A DNA stretch of 58,778 bases from CAYLZO01 sp964387775 (GTDB taxonomy: Bacteria > Chloroflexota > Anaerolineae > JAAYZQ01). The stretch covers positions 1 to 58,778 of the forward strand of contig CAYLZO010000004.1 in assembly GCA_964387775.1 (NCBI GenBank), in the 5' to 3' direction. Below are positions 14,301 to 21,732 of the stretch, one piece after another. Numbering within the stretch: the first letter of the stretch is position 1; the number at the start of each line of letters is the position of its first letter. Under the pieces are notes generated by a model. It saw only the letters and a program-made list of their open reading frames with translations, did no database searches and had not been told where the DNA came from. The position numbers were made by a program, and so were the translations under genes.

Positions 14301-16058
14301 CGGGGTGAGCAGGTCCACGCCGCGCAGATAGCGGTCGATGGACAGCGCGCCGCGCCGCCCGTGGGCGATGCCCTCGATGAGCGCGCCCGGTCCCGCCGCC
14401 GCGTCGCCGCCGGCAAAAACGCCGGGCCGGTTGGTCGCCAGTGTCCCCTCGTCGACTTTGAAGGTGCCCCAGCGGGTGATCTCCAGGCCGTGGTCGGGGT
14501 CGAGAAAGCTGATCTCGGGCGCCTGGGCGATGGCGGCCACCAGCCCGTCGCAGGCGATGTCGAACTCGCTGCCCTCGACGGGGATGGGTCGCCGCCGGCC
14601 GCTGGCGTCGGGCTCGCCCAGCCTCATGCGCACGCAGCGGATGCCCGATACACGCCCATTGGCGTGCAGCACTTCGATGGGCTGGGTCAGGATCTCCAGC
14701 TTGACGCCTTCCTCCAGCGCCTCGTCGATCTCCCACTCGTTGGCCGGCATCTCGGCGCGGGTGCGGCGGTAGACGAGGGTCACTTCCCGGGAGCCCAGGC
14801 GCAGCGCCGTGCGGGCGGTGTCGATGGCCGTGTTGCCCCCGCCGACGACGGCAATGCGGTCGCCCAGTCTGACTTTTTCACCCAGGGCCACCTGCCGCAG
14901 AAAGGGCACGCCGTGGAACACGCCCTCGGCGTCGTCCTCGCCGGGGATGCGCAGCTTTTGCGGCTCGTGGGCGCCGATGGCCAGGAACACGGCGGCGAAC
15001 CCCTCGTCGAACAGCCGGTCGATGTTGCGGATGGGGTGGTCGAGCTTCAGGTCCACGCCCAGCTTGAGGATCTCGTCGATCTCGTAGTTCAGCACCTCGC
15101 GGGGCAGGCGGTAGGCGGGGATGCCGACGCGGGCCATGCCGCCCGCCACCGGCAGCGCCTCAAAGACGGTCACGGCGTAGCCCATGCGCGCCAAAAAGTG
15201 GGCCGCCGACAATCCCGTCGGCCCGGCGCCCACGATCGCCACCTGGCGTTTGTCCTCCGGCGGCAGCTCCCTCGGCGCCTCAGGAAAGGCCCGCAGTTCC
15301 CGCTCCCCCATCTCCCCAATTCCCAATTTACCAGTTTCCCGGTTCTCATAGACCGTATCCGCCACAAACCGCTTCAGGGCACAGATCGCCACCGGGCTGT
15401 CCAGCCGGCCGCGGTTGCACTCGGTCTCGCAGGGGTGGTGGCAGACGCGGCCCACCGTCGCCGGGAAGGGGTTGTACTGCTTGATGACCTCCAGCGCCTC
15501 CTCGTAGCGCTGCTGGGCGATGAGGGCGATGTAGCCCTGGGCGCTGGTGTCGGCCGGGCAGGTGGCCTTGCAGGGGCTGGTGCCCTTTTTGGAGATGGCG
15601 TAGGCGCTGGGCACGGCCTGGGGATAGGGCTTGTAGGCAGCGGTGCGGGTGTTCAGCCCCTCGTTGAACTCGTTGGGCACGGTGACGGGGCAGACCTCGA
15701 CGCAGTCGTTGCAGGCGGTGCAGGCGTCCAGGCTAATGTAGCGCGGGCGGCGGCGGACCGTGGCCGTGAAGCGGCCCGGCTCGCCGTCCAGGCGGAGCAG
15801 GTCGGTGGTGGGCAGGATCTCGATGTTGCGGTGGCGGCCGGCCTCGACCAGCTTGGGTGACAGGATACACATGGCGCAGTCGTTGGTCGGAAAGGTCTTG
15901 TCGAGCTGGGCCATCTTGCCGCCGATGGCCGGCTCTCGCTCGACCAGGTAGACCTTGACGCCCGAATCGGCCAAGTCGAGGGCCGACTGGACGCCGGCGA
16001 TCCCCCCGCCGACGACCAGGGCGGCGCCTATCGGTTGTGCTTGCGTCGCTTCCGTCAT
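11352..16058 (-). CDS. hdrA: HdrA-type iron-sulfur flavoprotein with nested GltD/NfnL-like module
   Basis: At 1568 residues this is far longer than HdrA (650). It starts with an FAD motif (VVGGGIAGVQSALDLADSG), the HdrA segment NDCAMCILSPK, and a [4Fe-4S] motif CTACNDCVEVCP. From about 155 to 650 a complete GltD/NfnL-like domain is inserted (CKATCPADTSAQ, VCHHPCETECNRG, VAIVGAGPTGLSAAHFLA, AVVGGGNTAID). Then HdrA resumes (CLSCGLCSECYQCVLACKAHA, GYGRYPNVVT). A second FAD motif (VIGGGVAGMTAALNLAEQG) and two C-terminal ferredoxin motifs follow. Three flavins in one chain suggest flavin-based bifurcation. Repeat-derived peptides interrupt it near residues 236-252, 1228-1273 and 1361-1371. Confidence 0.9.
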   Translation of the reverse strand: MTEATQAQPIGAALVVGGGIAGVQSALDLADSGVKVYLVEREPAIGGKMAQLDKTFPTNDCAMCILSPKLVEAGRHRNIEILPTTDLLRLDGEPGRFTATVRRRPRYISLDACTACNDCVEVCPVTVPNEFNEGLNTRTAAYKPYPQAVPSAYAISKKGTSPCKATCPADTSAQGYIALIAQQRYEEALEVIKQYNPFPATVGRVCHHPCETECNRGRLDSPVAICALKRFVADTVYENRETGKLGIGEMGERELRAFPEAPRELPPEDKRQVAIVGAGPTGLSAAHFLARMGYAVTVFEALPVAGGMARVGIPAYRLPREVLNYEIDEILKLGVDLKLDHPIRNIDRLFDEGFAAVFLAIGAHEPQKLRIPGEDDAEGVFHGVPFLRQVALGEKVRLGDRIAVVGGGNTAIDTARTALRLGSREVTLVYRRTRAEMPANEWEIDEALEEGVKLEILTQPIEVLHANGRVSGIRCVRMRLGEPDASGRRRPIPVEGSEFDIACDGLVAAIAQAPEISFLDPDHGLEITRWGTFKVDEGTLATNRPGVFAGGDAAAGPGALIEGIAHGRRGALSIDRYLRGVDLLTPRELLPLPTTELSHGKIDEMVARGEVDLAPRVETPKSPVADRVGDFREVELALSEAQALAEAERCLSCGLCSECYQCVLACKAHAIDHQQAPYEETLEVGAVVLAPGYRLFDAERAAELGYGRYPNVVTALQFERLLSASGPTEGHIGRLSDHAEPQRIAFLQCVGSRDKEHDYCSSICCMYATKEAMLAMDHVPGVEVHVFQIDMRAFSKGFDAYFERGKAQGIHYHRCKISALKEDPKTREVLIDFVTDDGKLGRERFDLAVLSVGMERPESAAALAEAVGIELDQWGFARTRPFHPVETTRPGVYVCGAFAEPKDIPDSVIEAGGAASAALATIGEARGTLVSPAAYPPEIEVKPEDEPRVGVFICSCGSNIAGVVDVADVTEYAATLPDVVHAENTLYTCSADSLKLIQERVAEHNLNRVIVSSCTPRTHEPIFRDTIREAGLNPYLFEMANIRDQDSWVHAQWPELATAKARDLTRMAVARSRRLRPLYTQDQGLFHSALVIGGGVAGMTAALNLAEQGYDVTLVEREGELGGYARILSRSADGGDVKAFLSDLIARVTGHPRIEVLTGQRVVKSEGFVGNFKSTLASTNGSADPTQRLIEHGVTIVATGGREYRGNAFGLGSDPRILTQGDLERGKLVDWETGKLGNWETERQAPNLPNYQSTNLPIHQSTNLPIHQSTNFPNTVVMLQCVGPWNEDDRDDEFYCSRICCSVAAKNALRLKELNPATQVFVLYNRDIRTYGFQEAIYTQAREAGVVFLRYAEGSQPEVSTGPSTSLRTSGHLSITVQDEVLGQPVTLQPDLLVLSEAVVPAEGSKALAELLKFSCTLEGFFLEAHVKLQPVEFPAEGVFLAGACHYPKLLDETIAQAGAAAARAASILSKDELEVGGVVAVVDPAKCTACLTCVRICPFGAAVINPALVGVGEIMGAAEITAAACRGCGLCPAECPAKAIQLQHFTDEQVLAKEEALFEAIEVALAA
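12241..12375. repeat. coding tandem repeat inside hdrA1
   Basis: A run of GATTGGTAGATTGGTGGATTGGTA-like 8-mers is followed by the inverse TTTCCCAATCTACC words. In frame it encodes QSTNLPIHQSTNLPIHQST and similar. A shorter relative lies at 15304-15352. It sits between HdrA motifs and does not break the frame. Confidence 0.85.
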
Positions 16059-16074
16059 GGGTCGCCCCCCTGTA

Positions 16075-16095
16075 GGGCAAATTGCTAATTTGCCC
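16075..16095. repeat. REP-like hairpin at the vapC2 stop codon
   Basis: GGGCAAATT-GCT-AATTTGCCC: same stem length and loop size as the hairpins at 3961 and 21643. Its edge contributes to the TAG stop of the PIN gene. Confidence 0.75.
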
Positions 16096-16499
16096 TACCA
16101 GACCACGTCAACCAGGTCGCTCTCGGCGATGATGGGATCTGCGGTGATGAGCGGTACGTCCAGTGCCCGGGCCGTTGCGGCGATGATGCGATCCGGCATG
16201 TCTGGGATGGCCGCCGGGCCAAAGTCGCCCACTGCTTCGGCAACAGCCATATCCAAGGGTACAACGCGGATGCTGGCTTGTTGGTCTTCAGACAACGCAA
16301 ACAACGCTGTAATCGCCCTTTCCGGCACGCGTTGTCTCTGTACTAGAAAAACCGCTTCCACCAGCGCGATGCTGGGTACCAACACCTGATCATAGCCCTT
16401 ATCTGCCGAGTCCAGGATCTTGCGAGCTCGTCTTGACAACCGGCGATCCTGAGTCAGATGCCAGATCATGCTGTGTGTATCAGCGACGTACTGCTTCAT
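16095..16499 (-). CDS. vapC: PIN-domain toxin VapC, second module
   Basis: A 134-residue PIN protein of the DTHSMIWHL type: Asp in VADTHSMIW, Glu in ALVEAVFLV, Asp in PDMPDRIIAATA and Asp in ITADPII. This is a Mg2+-dependent RNase toxin. The ATG at 16499 overlaps the antitoxin stop (ATGA). The stop codon lies within the edge of a REP-like hairpin. The pair separates mvhD2 from hdrA1. Confidence 0.88.
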   Translation of the reverse strand: MKQYVADTHSMIWHLTQDRRLSRRARKILDSADKGYDQVLVPSIALVEAVFLVQRQRVPERAITALFALSEDQQASIRVVPLDMAVAEAVGDFGPAAIPDMPDRIIAATARALDVPLITADPIIAESDLVDVVW

Positions 16500-16786
16500 G
16501 GTGTTTCTTCGGTCGGTCCATCGAACTCGATGTCCCTTGGGAAGTTGCCCCACATCTCCCTCCGCGCCTCAGCGATAAACTCGGGCGAAAAATCGTAGCC
16601 CTCTAGCAATCCTCCCAGTTTGATTTTGGGCGGGCGAAAAGGCGGCTCGTCCTTCACCTCAGGTTTGGTGTCCCGCACCTTGAAGCGCACGAACTCGACG
16701 TATTTCGCCACGTCTCTTAGCGTGTCCTGGGGCAATTCCAGGATTTGCTGGTAGATTTCCTCTGCTGTCACTGCCGCTTCGCTCAT
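16496..16786 (-). CDS. vapB: DUF2281/VapB-type antitoxin
   Basis: A 96-residue protein. EEIYQQILELPQDTLRDVAKYVEFVRFK is the DUF2281 helical core, and GLLEGYDFSPEFIAEARREMW is the C-terminal toxin-binding type tail. ATG 16786 follows AGGTGAG with suitable spacing. It is transcribed from a consensus promoter carrying two inverted repeats (16816-16882), which suggests self-repression. Confidence 0.82.
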   Translation of the reverse strand: MSEAAVTAEEIYQQILELPQDTLRDVAKYVEFVRFKVRDTKPEVKDEPPFRPPKIKLGGLLEGYDFSPEFIAEARREMWGNFPRDIEFDGPTEETP

Positions 16787-16815
16787 CGCTCTCACCTGCT
16801 TCTCATTCTCATCTC

Positions 16816-16882
16816 GGACCAATCGAGTCCGAAATAGGACCAAATCTGTCCTAATTATACTTTAGCTTGAGGTTGGTGTCAA
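16816..16882 (-). promoter_or_regulatory. consensus promoter and two spaced operators of vapBC2
   Basis: Minus-strand TTGACA (16882-16877), 17 bp, TATAAT (16859-16854): both boxes perfect. Downstream are AGGAC-N7-GTCCT (16836-16852) and GGAC-N7-GTCC (16816-16830), with centres 21 bp apart, about two helical turns. This layout suits cooperative binding of antitoxin dimers. Confidence 0.85.
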
Positions 16883-16918
16883 GCGACCTTTCAATACCCA
16901 ATACCCAATATCCAATCC

Positions 16919-17335
16919 CTACTTGCGCAGCGGGCTCGGTCCCAGCCGCCGGATGCGCTCGGTCATCTGGTTGGCGGCGTTGGCAAAGGCGTGGGCCTGG
17001 CTGCCCGACATGTAGTAGATGCCCAGGCGCTCGCCCTCCAGCCCGACCTCTTCCAGGAGCTCGCGGGCGTAGTCGAGCCGCCGCGTGGCGCGCACGTTGC
17101 CGTGCACGTGGTGGCAGTTGCCGATGGGGCAGGCGACGATGTATACGCCGTCGGCCCCTTCCTCGAATGCCTTCAAGATGTATTCGACGTCCACCTTGCC
17201 GGTGCATGGAAAACGGAACATCTTGACGTTGGCCGGATAGGTCAGTCGCAGTGCGCCGGCCGTATCGGCGGCCATGCTGCCGCAGTAGATGCAGGTAAAG
17301 GCCGTCAGTTCGGGTTCGAATCCATTGTCGTTCAT
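16919..17335 (-). CDS. mvhD: MvhD-type [2Fe-2S] electron-transfer subunit (cysteine form)
   Basis: A 138-residue MvhD protein. Cysteines lie in FTCIYCGSMAADTAG, FPCTGKVDVEYIL and VACPIGNCHHVHGN, and the C-terminus is MTERIRRLGPSPLRK. It hands electrons between a hydrogenase or other donor and HdrA. Length is normal, with no in-frame TGA, which makes it the internal control for the Sec form at 7186. It follows hdrA2 by about 120 nt of inverted repeats. Confidence 0.92.
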   Translation of the reverse strand: MNDNGFEPELTAFTCIYCGSMAADTAGALRLTYPANVKMFRFPCTGKVDVEYILKAFEEGADGVYIVACPIGNCHHVHGNVRATRRLDYARELLEEVGLEGERLGIYYMSGSQAHAFANAANQMTERIRRLGPSPLRK

Positions 17336-17344
17336 CTTTGTCTC

Positions 17345-17456
17345 CTCGGTTCGGGTATCGGGGAATCGGGGAATCAGGTATCCGGGAATCAGGGAATCAG
17401 GCTCCCTGCTACCCGATGCCGGATACCCGATACCCGATACCCGATACCTGATACCT
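17345..17456. repeat. inverted array of GGGTATCGGGAATC words
   Basis: Five direct copies of a GG-TATC-GGGAATC-type word face four copies of CCCGATAC. The RNA could fold into a long hairpin between hdrA2 and mvhD2. Confidence 0.75.
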
Positions 17457-20400
17457 AGATTTGCCACTGGCCCAGGATAGGCGCCTCGGCCAGCACCAAC
17501 TGGTCGTCGCGGTAGTGGCGCAACTGGATGGCGTCGGCCGGGCACTCGCTGGTGCAGGTGCCGCAGCCGGTGCACAGCGACGGCTCGATGTAGGCCGCGC
17601 CGATGATGGCCCCCACACCCACTGCCTTCGCGTCGATCTTGGGGATCTCGAAGGGGCAGACGCGCACGCAGGTCAGGCAGCCGACGCATTTGACCTGGTC
17701 CACGATGGCGACGGTACCGCCTACTTCCAGGTGATCCTTGCTCAGGTAGGTCATGGCCCGCGCCGCCGTCGCCAGCGATTGGGAGATGGTCTCTTCGATG
17801 AACTTGGGATAGTGGGCCAGGCCGGCCAAAAAGATGCCCTCCCGCGTAAAGTCCATGGGCCGCAGCTTCAGGTTGTTCTCCATGAAAAAGCCCTCGCTGG
17901 AGAGGGGCACTTCCAGGATGTGGGCCAACTCGCGGTTGGTCTCGGCGGGCATAATGGCCATAGACAGCGCCAGCAGATCGGGCTCAAAGCTGAGCGGCTG
18001 GTCCAGCACGACGTCCTGGATCTGGACCTGGAGCTTGCCGTCGTCCGTGATCTGCGTCTTGGGTGGATCGCCCTCTTCGTAGCGCAGGAAAATCACGCCG
18101 CGCTCGCGGGCCTCGGTGTAGTATTCCTCGCGGAAACCGTAGGTGATCAGGTCTTTGTAGAGCACGTACACCTGGCAGTCAGGGTTGATCTGCTTGATGC
18201 GGATGGCGTTCTTCATCGTGTTGGTGCAGCAGGTCCGGCTGCAATAGGGCACCTCCTGGCCCGATCCGGTGACGCACTGGATCATGACCACCTGGCGCAG
18301 CTTCCGTGCCTCGTCGATGTTCTCCGACAAGCGCTTCTCCAGCTCCAGCTGGGTGATGACCCGGGGGTCCTCGCCGTAGAGAAAGACGTCCCCCTTGTAC
18401 TCGTAGCCGCCGGTGGCCACCACGGCTACGCCGTGCTCGATCTCCCAGCAGCGGGCGGGCTCGCCATCGCCGGCGTAGCTGAGGCGCGAGCGGAAATTGC
18501 CCACGTGGCCGTCAAAGCCGATAACCTCGGTGTTGTAGTAGAGGGCGATGCGCTCGTGGCTGTGCACCCGCTTGACCAGCGAGTGGAGCAGCCGCTGGGG
18601 GTTCGGCCCCTCGGCCGTCTGGTAGAGGTGGCGCAGGTTGCCGCCCAGCTTGTCCGTCTTTTCCACCAGGAACACGTCATAGCCCTCGTCGGCGATGGCC
18701 AGGGCCGACGTCATCCCCGCCAGGCCGCCGCCGATGACGAGCGCCGAGCGTTCGTGCGAGCGCTGCTCCTTGTGGAAGGGCTCAAAGTGACGCGCCCGGG
18801 CGACGCCGACGCGCATTTCTTCCTTGCCCTTGCGCGTCGCGCCGACGGGATCGTCGGCGTGGACCCAGGCGCAGTTGTCGCGCAGGCTGACGAATTCGAG
18901 CAGGTTGGGATTCAGCCCTTCCTGCTGGATGGTGTGCTGGAAGAGGGCCAGGTGGGTGCGGGCCGTGCAGGCGCCGATGACCACCCGGTTCAGGTCGTGC
19001 TCGCGGATGGCCTGGCGGATGGCTTCGGGGCCGCCAGGCAGGCAGCCGTAGGCCAGCGCCTCGGTGTGGACCACGCCCGGCTCGCGTGCCATCGCCGCCA
19101 ACACGTCGTCCACGTCCACCACCTCGTCGATGGTGGGGTGGCAGGTGCAGGCAAAGACGCCGATGCGCGGCGCCTCGTTGCTCACGTCCTTCTCGGGCGG
19201 ATACTCGGGCTTGGTGATCTCGGTGCCCGACTTGCCCGAAAGCAGGGCCATGCAGCGCGCCGCCGCGCCGCTGGCGTCCATGACCGTCTCGGCGATCTCT
19301 TTGGGCGTGGCAAAGGCGCCCGCTACAAAGACGCCGGGCCGGCTGGTATCCACCGGCTCAAACTTGTCGGTTTTGCAAAAGCCGTACTCGTTCAGCTCGA
19401 TCTGCATGTCCTCGGCCAGGGCCACGGCCTTGGGCGGCGGCTCGCTGCCCACCGAGAGGACGACCATGTCGAAGGTCTTGCGCCGCAGCACGCCCTTTTC
19501 GTCGGGGTAGTGCAGGATCAGGTTGTTGGTGTTGGGGTCCTCTTTGATCTCCGAGATGCGGCTGCGGGTATATTCCACGCCCCACAGGTCCTTCGACTGC
19601 TCAAAGTAGGCCGTGTACTCCTTGCTAAAGGCCCGCTCGTCCATGATAAAGACTTTGCAATCGACGCCGGGCAGGCGCTCTTTGGCCAGCACGGCCTCCT
19701 TGGTGGCGTACATGCAACAGATCGACGAGCAGTAGGGGTGCTCCTGGTCGCGCGAGCCGATGCACTGCAACCAGGCGATGCGCTCCGGGATCTTGCCGTC
19801 GGACGGCCGCTCGATGACGCCCTCGGTGGGGCCGGAGCGGCTGGAGAGGCGCTCGAACTGGAGCCCGGTCACAACGTTGGGGTAGCGCCCGTAGCCCAAT
19901 TCCTCGGCCGGCGTGGGATCGTAGAGCTTGTAGCCCACGGCCAGGATGATGGCGCCGACCTCGATCTCTTCGTACCAGTCTTCCTGGTCCAGGTCGATGG
20001 CCTTGGTGGGGCAGATCTCCTCGCACTTGCGGCAGGGATCGCAGTAGGGGCCGCGCTCGATGACGTAGGCGTTGGGCGCGGCGCGGACGGACGGCTTGTA
20101 GGCGGCCTTGCGCGTTACCAGGCTGGCCTGGTACTCGCTGGTCAGGTCCACGGGGCAGATCTCGGCGCACTCGTCGCAGTTGATACACAGGTCAATGTCC
20201 ACGTAGCGGGGGCGGTGGTGCACTTTGACCGTAAAATCGCCGGGCAGCCCCTTGGCCCCGACGACGGTGCTGTTGGTCATAATTTCGATGTTTGAATGCT
20301 GGCTGTGATCGAGCAGGAAAGGCGAGATCGAGGGGCGTGAGCAGCCGTAGCCGTGATCCGAGGTGCCCCGGCACAGCACGCAGTCGTGGGTGGGAAACAT

Positions 20401-20553
20401 GAATCCCAACTGGGCCACGATCCCGCCGATGCTGGGCGCCGAGTCCAGCAAATAGACCTTGTACCCCGAGTCGGCCAGGTCCACGGCGGCGCGCATGCCG
20501 CCCACGCCGGCGCCGACGACCATCACCGAACCAAGCATCTTGCGTTGAACCAC
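17455..20553 (-). CDS. hdrA: double HdrA-type iron-sulfur flavoprotein
   Basis: The 1032 residues are two HdrA-like halves in tandem. Half 1 has VVGAGVGGMRAAVDLADSGY, HDCVLCRGTSDHGYGCSRP, CINCDECAEICPVD and CDPCRKCEEICPTKAID. The middle part has an HdrA-type segment FACTCHPTIDEVVDVDDV. Half 2 has VIGGGLAGMTSALAIADEGY and ends in CVGCLTCVRVCPFEI and CTGCGTCTSECPADAI. In HdrA the FAD is the bifurcating centre. The GTG at 20553 is preferred because AGGAGG lies exactly 6 nt before it. It is the first gene of the gene train, behind a roughly 200-nt leader. Confidence 0.92.
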   Translation of the reverse strand: MVQRKMLGSVMVVGAGVGGMRAAVDLADSGYKVYLLDSAPSIGGIVAQLGFMFPTHDCVLCRGTSDHGYGCSRPSISPFLLDHSQHSNIEIMTNSTVVGAKGLPGDFTVKVHHRPRYVDIDLCINCDECAEICPVDLTSEYQASLVTRKAAYKPSVRAAPNAYVIERGPYCDPCRKCEEICPTKAIDLDQEDWYEEIEVGAIILAVGYKLYDPTPAEELGYGRYPNVVTGLQFERLSSRSGPTEGVIERPSDGKIPERIAWLQCIGSRDQEHPYCSSICCMYATKEAVLAKERLPGVDCKVFIMDERAFSKEYTAYFEQSKDLWGVEYTRSRISEIKEDPNTNNLILHYPDEKGVLRRKTFDMVVLSVGSEPPPKAVALAEDMQIELNEYGFCKTDKFEPVDTSRPGVFVAGAFATPKEIAETVMDASGAAARCMALLSGKSGTEITKPEYPPEKDVSNEAPRIGVFACTCHPTIDEVVDVDDVLAAMAREPGVVHTEALAYGCLPGGPEAIRQAIREHDLNRVVIGACTARTHLALFQHTIQQEGLNPNLLEFVSLRDNCAWVHADDPVGATRKGKEEMRVGVARARHFEPFHKEQRSHERSALVIGGGLAGMTSALAIADEGYDVFLVEKTDKLGGNLRHLYQTAEGPNPQRLLHSLVKRVHSHERIALYYNTEVIGFDGHVGNFRSRLSYAGDGEPARCWEIEHGVAVVATGGYEYKGDVFLYGEDPRVITQLELEKRLSENIDEARKLRQVVMIQCVTGSGQEVPYCSRTCCTNTMKNAIRIKQINPDCQVYVLYKDLITYGFREEYYTEARERGVIFLRYEEGDPPKTQITDDGKLQVQIQDVVLDQPLSFEPDLLALSMAIMPAETNRELAHILEVPLSSEGFFMENNLKLRPMDFTREGIFLAGLAHYPKFIEETISQSLATAARAMTYLSKDHLEVGGTVAIVDQVKCVGCLTCVRVCPFEIPKIDAKAVGVGAIIGAAYIEPSLCTGCGTCTSECPADAIQLRHYRDDQLVLAEAPILGQWQI

Positions 20554-20590
20554 GATGTTCCTCCTAAACAGGCGCCGCGAGCTCGGCGCG

Positions 20591-20624
20591 AAAGAATAAA
20601 GCCCCCTGCACTTGGCAGTGGGCT
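20591..20624 (-). terminator. attenuator-like hairpin in the hdrA2 leader
   Basis: On the minus strand AGCCCACTGC-CAAGT-GCAGGGGGCT (one mismatch) is followed by TTATTCTTT. A second hairpin GCGCCG-N6-CGGCGC at 20572-20589 lies just before the Shine-Dalgarno. I match no known riboswitch class. Confidence 0.5.
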
Positions 20625-20762
20625 CGAAAGGGGATCTATGACTCCGATATATTGCAGATATACCGGTGGTGGGGGAGGAACTACTTACTTCCAGTACCCC
20701 ACACGTCTGCACGATACCGGGCAACTCCCCTTCGAGTTGTAGCTTCCATCCAAATCGGACGC

Positions 20763-20791
20763 ATTATACCCGATTTCAACACAGAATGCAA
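20763..20791 (-). promoter_or_regulatory. predicted promoter of hdrA2
   Basis: TTGCAT (20791-20786), 17 bp, TATAAT (20768-20763), preceded by GGG. A perfect -10 and a weak -35 place the start site near 20756, giving a leader of about 200 nt. The 408-nt space between hdrA2 and gntR holds no gene that I can support. Confidence 0.65.
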
Positions 20792-20961
20792 AAGGGCTGT
20801 CAGCTAAGGGCAGTACTTCACACGGCAGCGCTTCACTTGCCCTGGTGCCCGATCTGTGGTACCCTGAGTTTCGCGCTGCTTCCGTCCCGGCTCGATGCGG
20901 GTGGGAGGAGCCAATGTCGTGTTTTCTGGGCATGGCCTGAAACTTTTGAGGAGGGGGGACT

Positions 20962-21588
20962 GTGGACCGAGTCGACCAACTTTATCAAGTGATCCGCCAA
21001 AAGATTTTGGACCTGGAGCTAGACCCGACCCAGCCCATCAATGAGAAGGCGCTCGTGCGTGAAACGCGGGGGAGCCTCACGTTGGTCCAGCAGGTGCTGG
21101 AGCGTCTGGCCGAGGAGGGGATCGTCGTCAAGCAACGACGCCGCTGGCACGTAGCCCGCGCAGCCACTGCCTCCATCATGCGCGAGATTTTCGAAGTGCG
21201 CACCACGCTGGAGGGGATGTGCGCCCGGCTGGCGGCCAACCGCATCACGCAGGACGAGATCGAGCGAGGGGAGCAGCTGCTCCGCGACTATGAAAAGGTC
21301 ATCCATGAGGGCGACAACAAGGCGCTGCTGGCCGTGGATCAAAAGTTTCACCAGTTGCTCTACGAGGCGTCGGGCAACCGCTTCCTGGCCAAGGCGCTGG
21401 ATGACATGTACACGTTGATCTATCGCCTGTCCTACTTTGCCCTGGATCGGATGGGCAGCGTGCGGCCCAACGTGGAGGAGCACCGCGACATCCTGGAGGC
21501 GGTCAAGTCTGGCGACGGCCGCAGCGCCGAGCGGCTCATCCAATTCCACATCACAGAGTTCCAGAGGCAGGTCGAGGAACTGGTTTGA
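20962..21588 (+). CDS. GntR-family transcriptional regulator (FCD/FadR-type)
   Basis: A 208-residue regulator: winged helix over residues 1-65 (DQLYQVIRQKILDLELDPTQPINEKAL), then the all-helical FCD ligand domain with metal-binding type residues (Asp and His in AVDQKFHQLLYEASGN, and RPNVEEHRDILEAVKSGD, RLIQFHITEF). The winged helix is somewhat degenerate (RETRGSLTLVQQVLE). GTG 20962 follows GAGGAGGGGGG. It is divergent from hdrA2, so it may control the C1/Hdr train. No clear operator was found between them. Confidence 0.85.
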   Translation: MDRVDQLYQVIRQKILDLELDPTQPINEKALVRETRGSLTLVQQVLERLAEEGIVVKQRRRWHVARAATASIMREIFEVRTTLEGMCARLAANRITQDEIERGEQLLRDYEKVIHEGDNKALLAVDQKFHQLLYEASGNRFLAKALDDMYTLIYRLSYFALDRMGSVRPNVEEHRDILEAVKSGDGRSAERLIQFHITEFQRQVEELV

Positions 21589-21642
21589 TCCTTTCGCATC
21601 CATCGAATCTGGCTACTTTGGTCATCGATCCGGCCACTCGTA

Positions 21643-21686
21643 GCGCAATTTGCCAAATTGCGCCTGGGCAAGTTACCAACTTGCCC
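21643..21686. repeat. two consecutive REP-like hairpins
   Basis: GCGCAATTT-GCC-AAATTGCGC and GGGCAAGTT-ACC-AACTTGCCC: both have 9-bp stems and 3-nt loops, 2 bp apart. They are of the same family as those at 3961 and 16075. Confidence 0.8.
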
Positions 21687-21732
21687 TACATTCGGTCCAA
21701 ACGATGATCGGAGCCAACCTGGCGGATCGTTC

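Noticed and set aside
17308..17322. GGTTCGAATCC, a perfect tRNA T-loop word
   Set aside because: It lies in the coding sequence of mvhD2 and no acceptor, D or anticodon arms can be folded around it.
20640..20760. Known riboswitch in the hdrA2 leader (THF, cobalamin, yybP-ykoY, T-box)
   Set aside because: No conserved core of these classes could be matched by eye; only the attenuator-like hairpin is reported.
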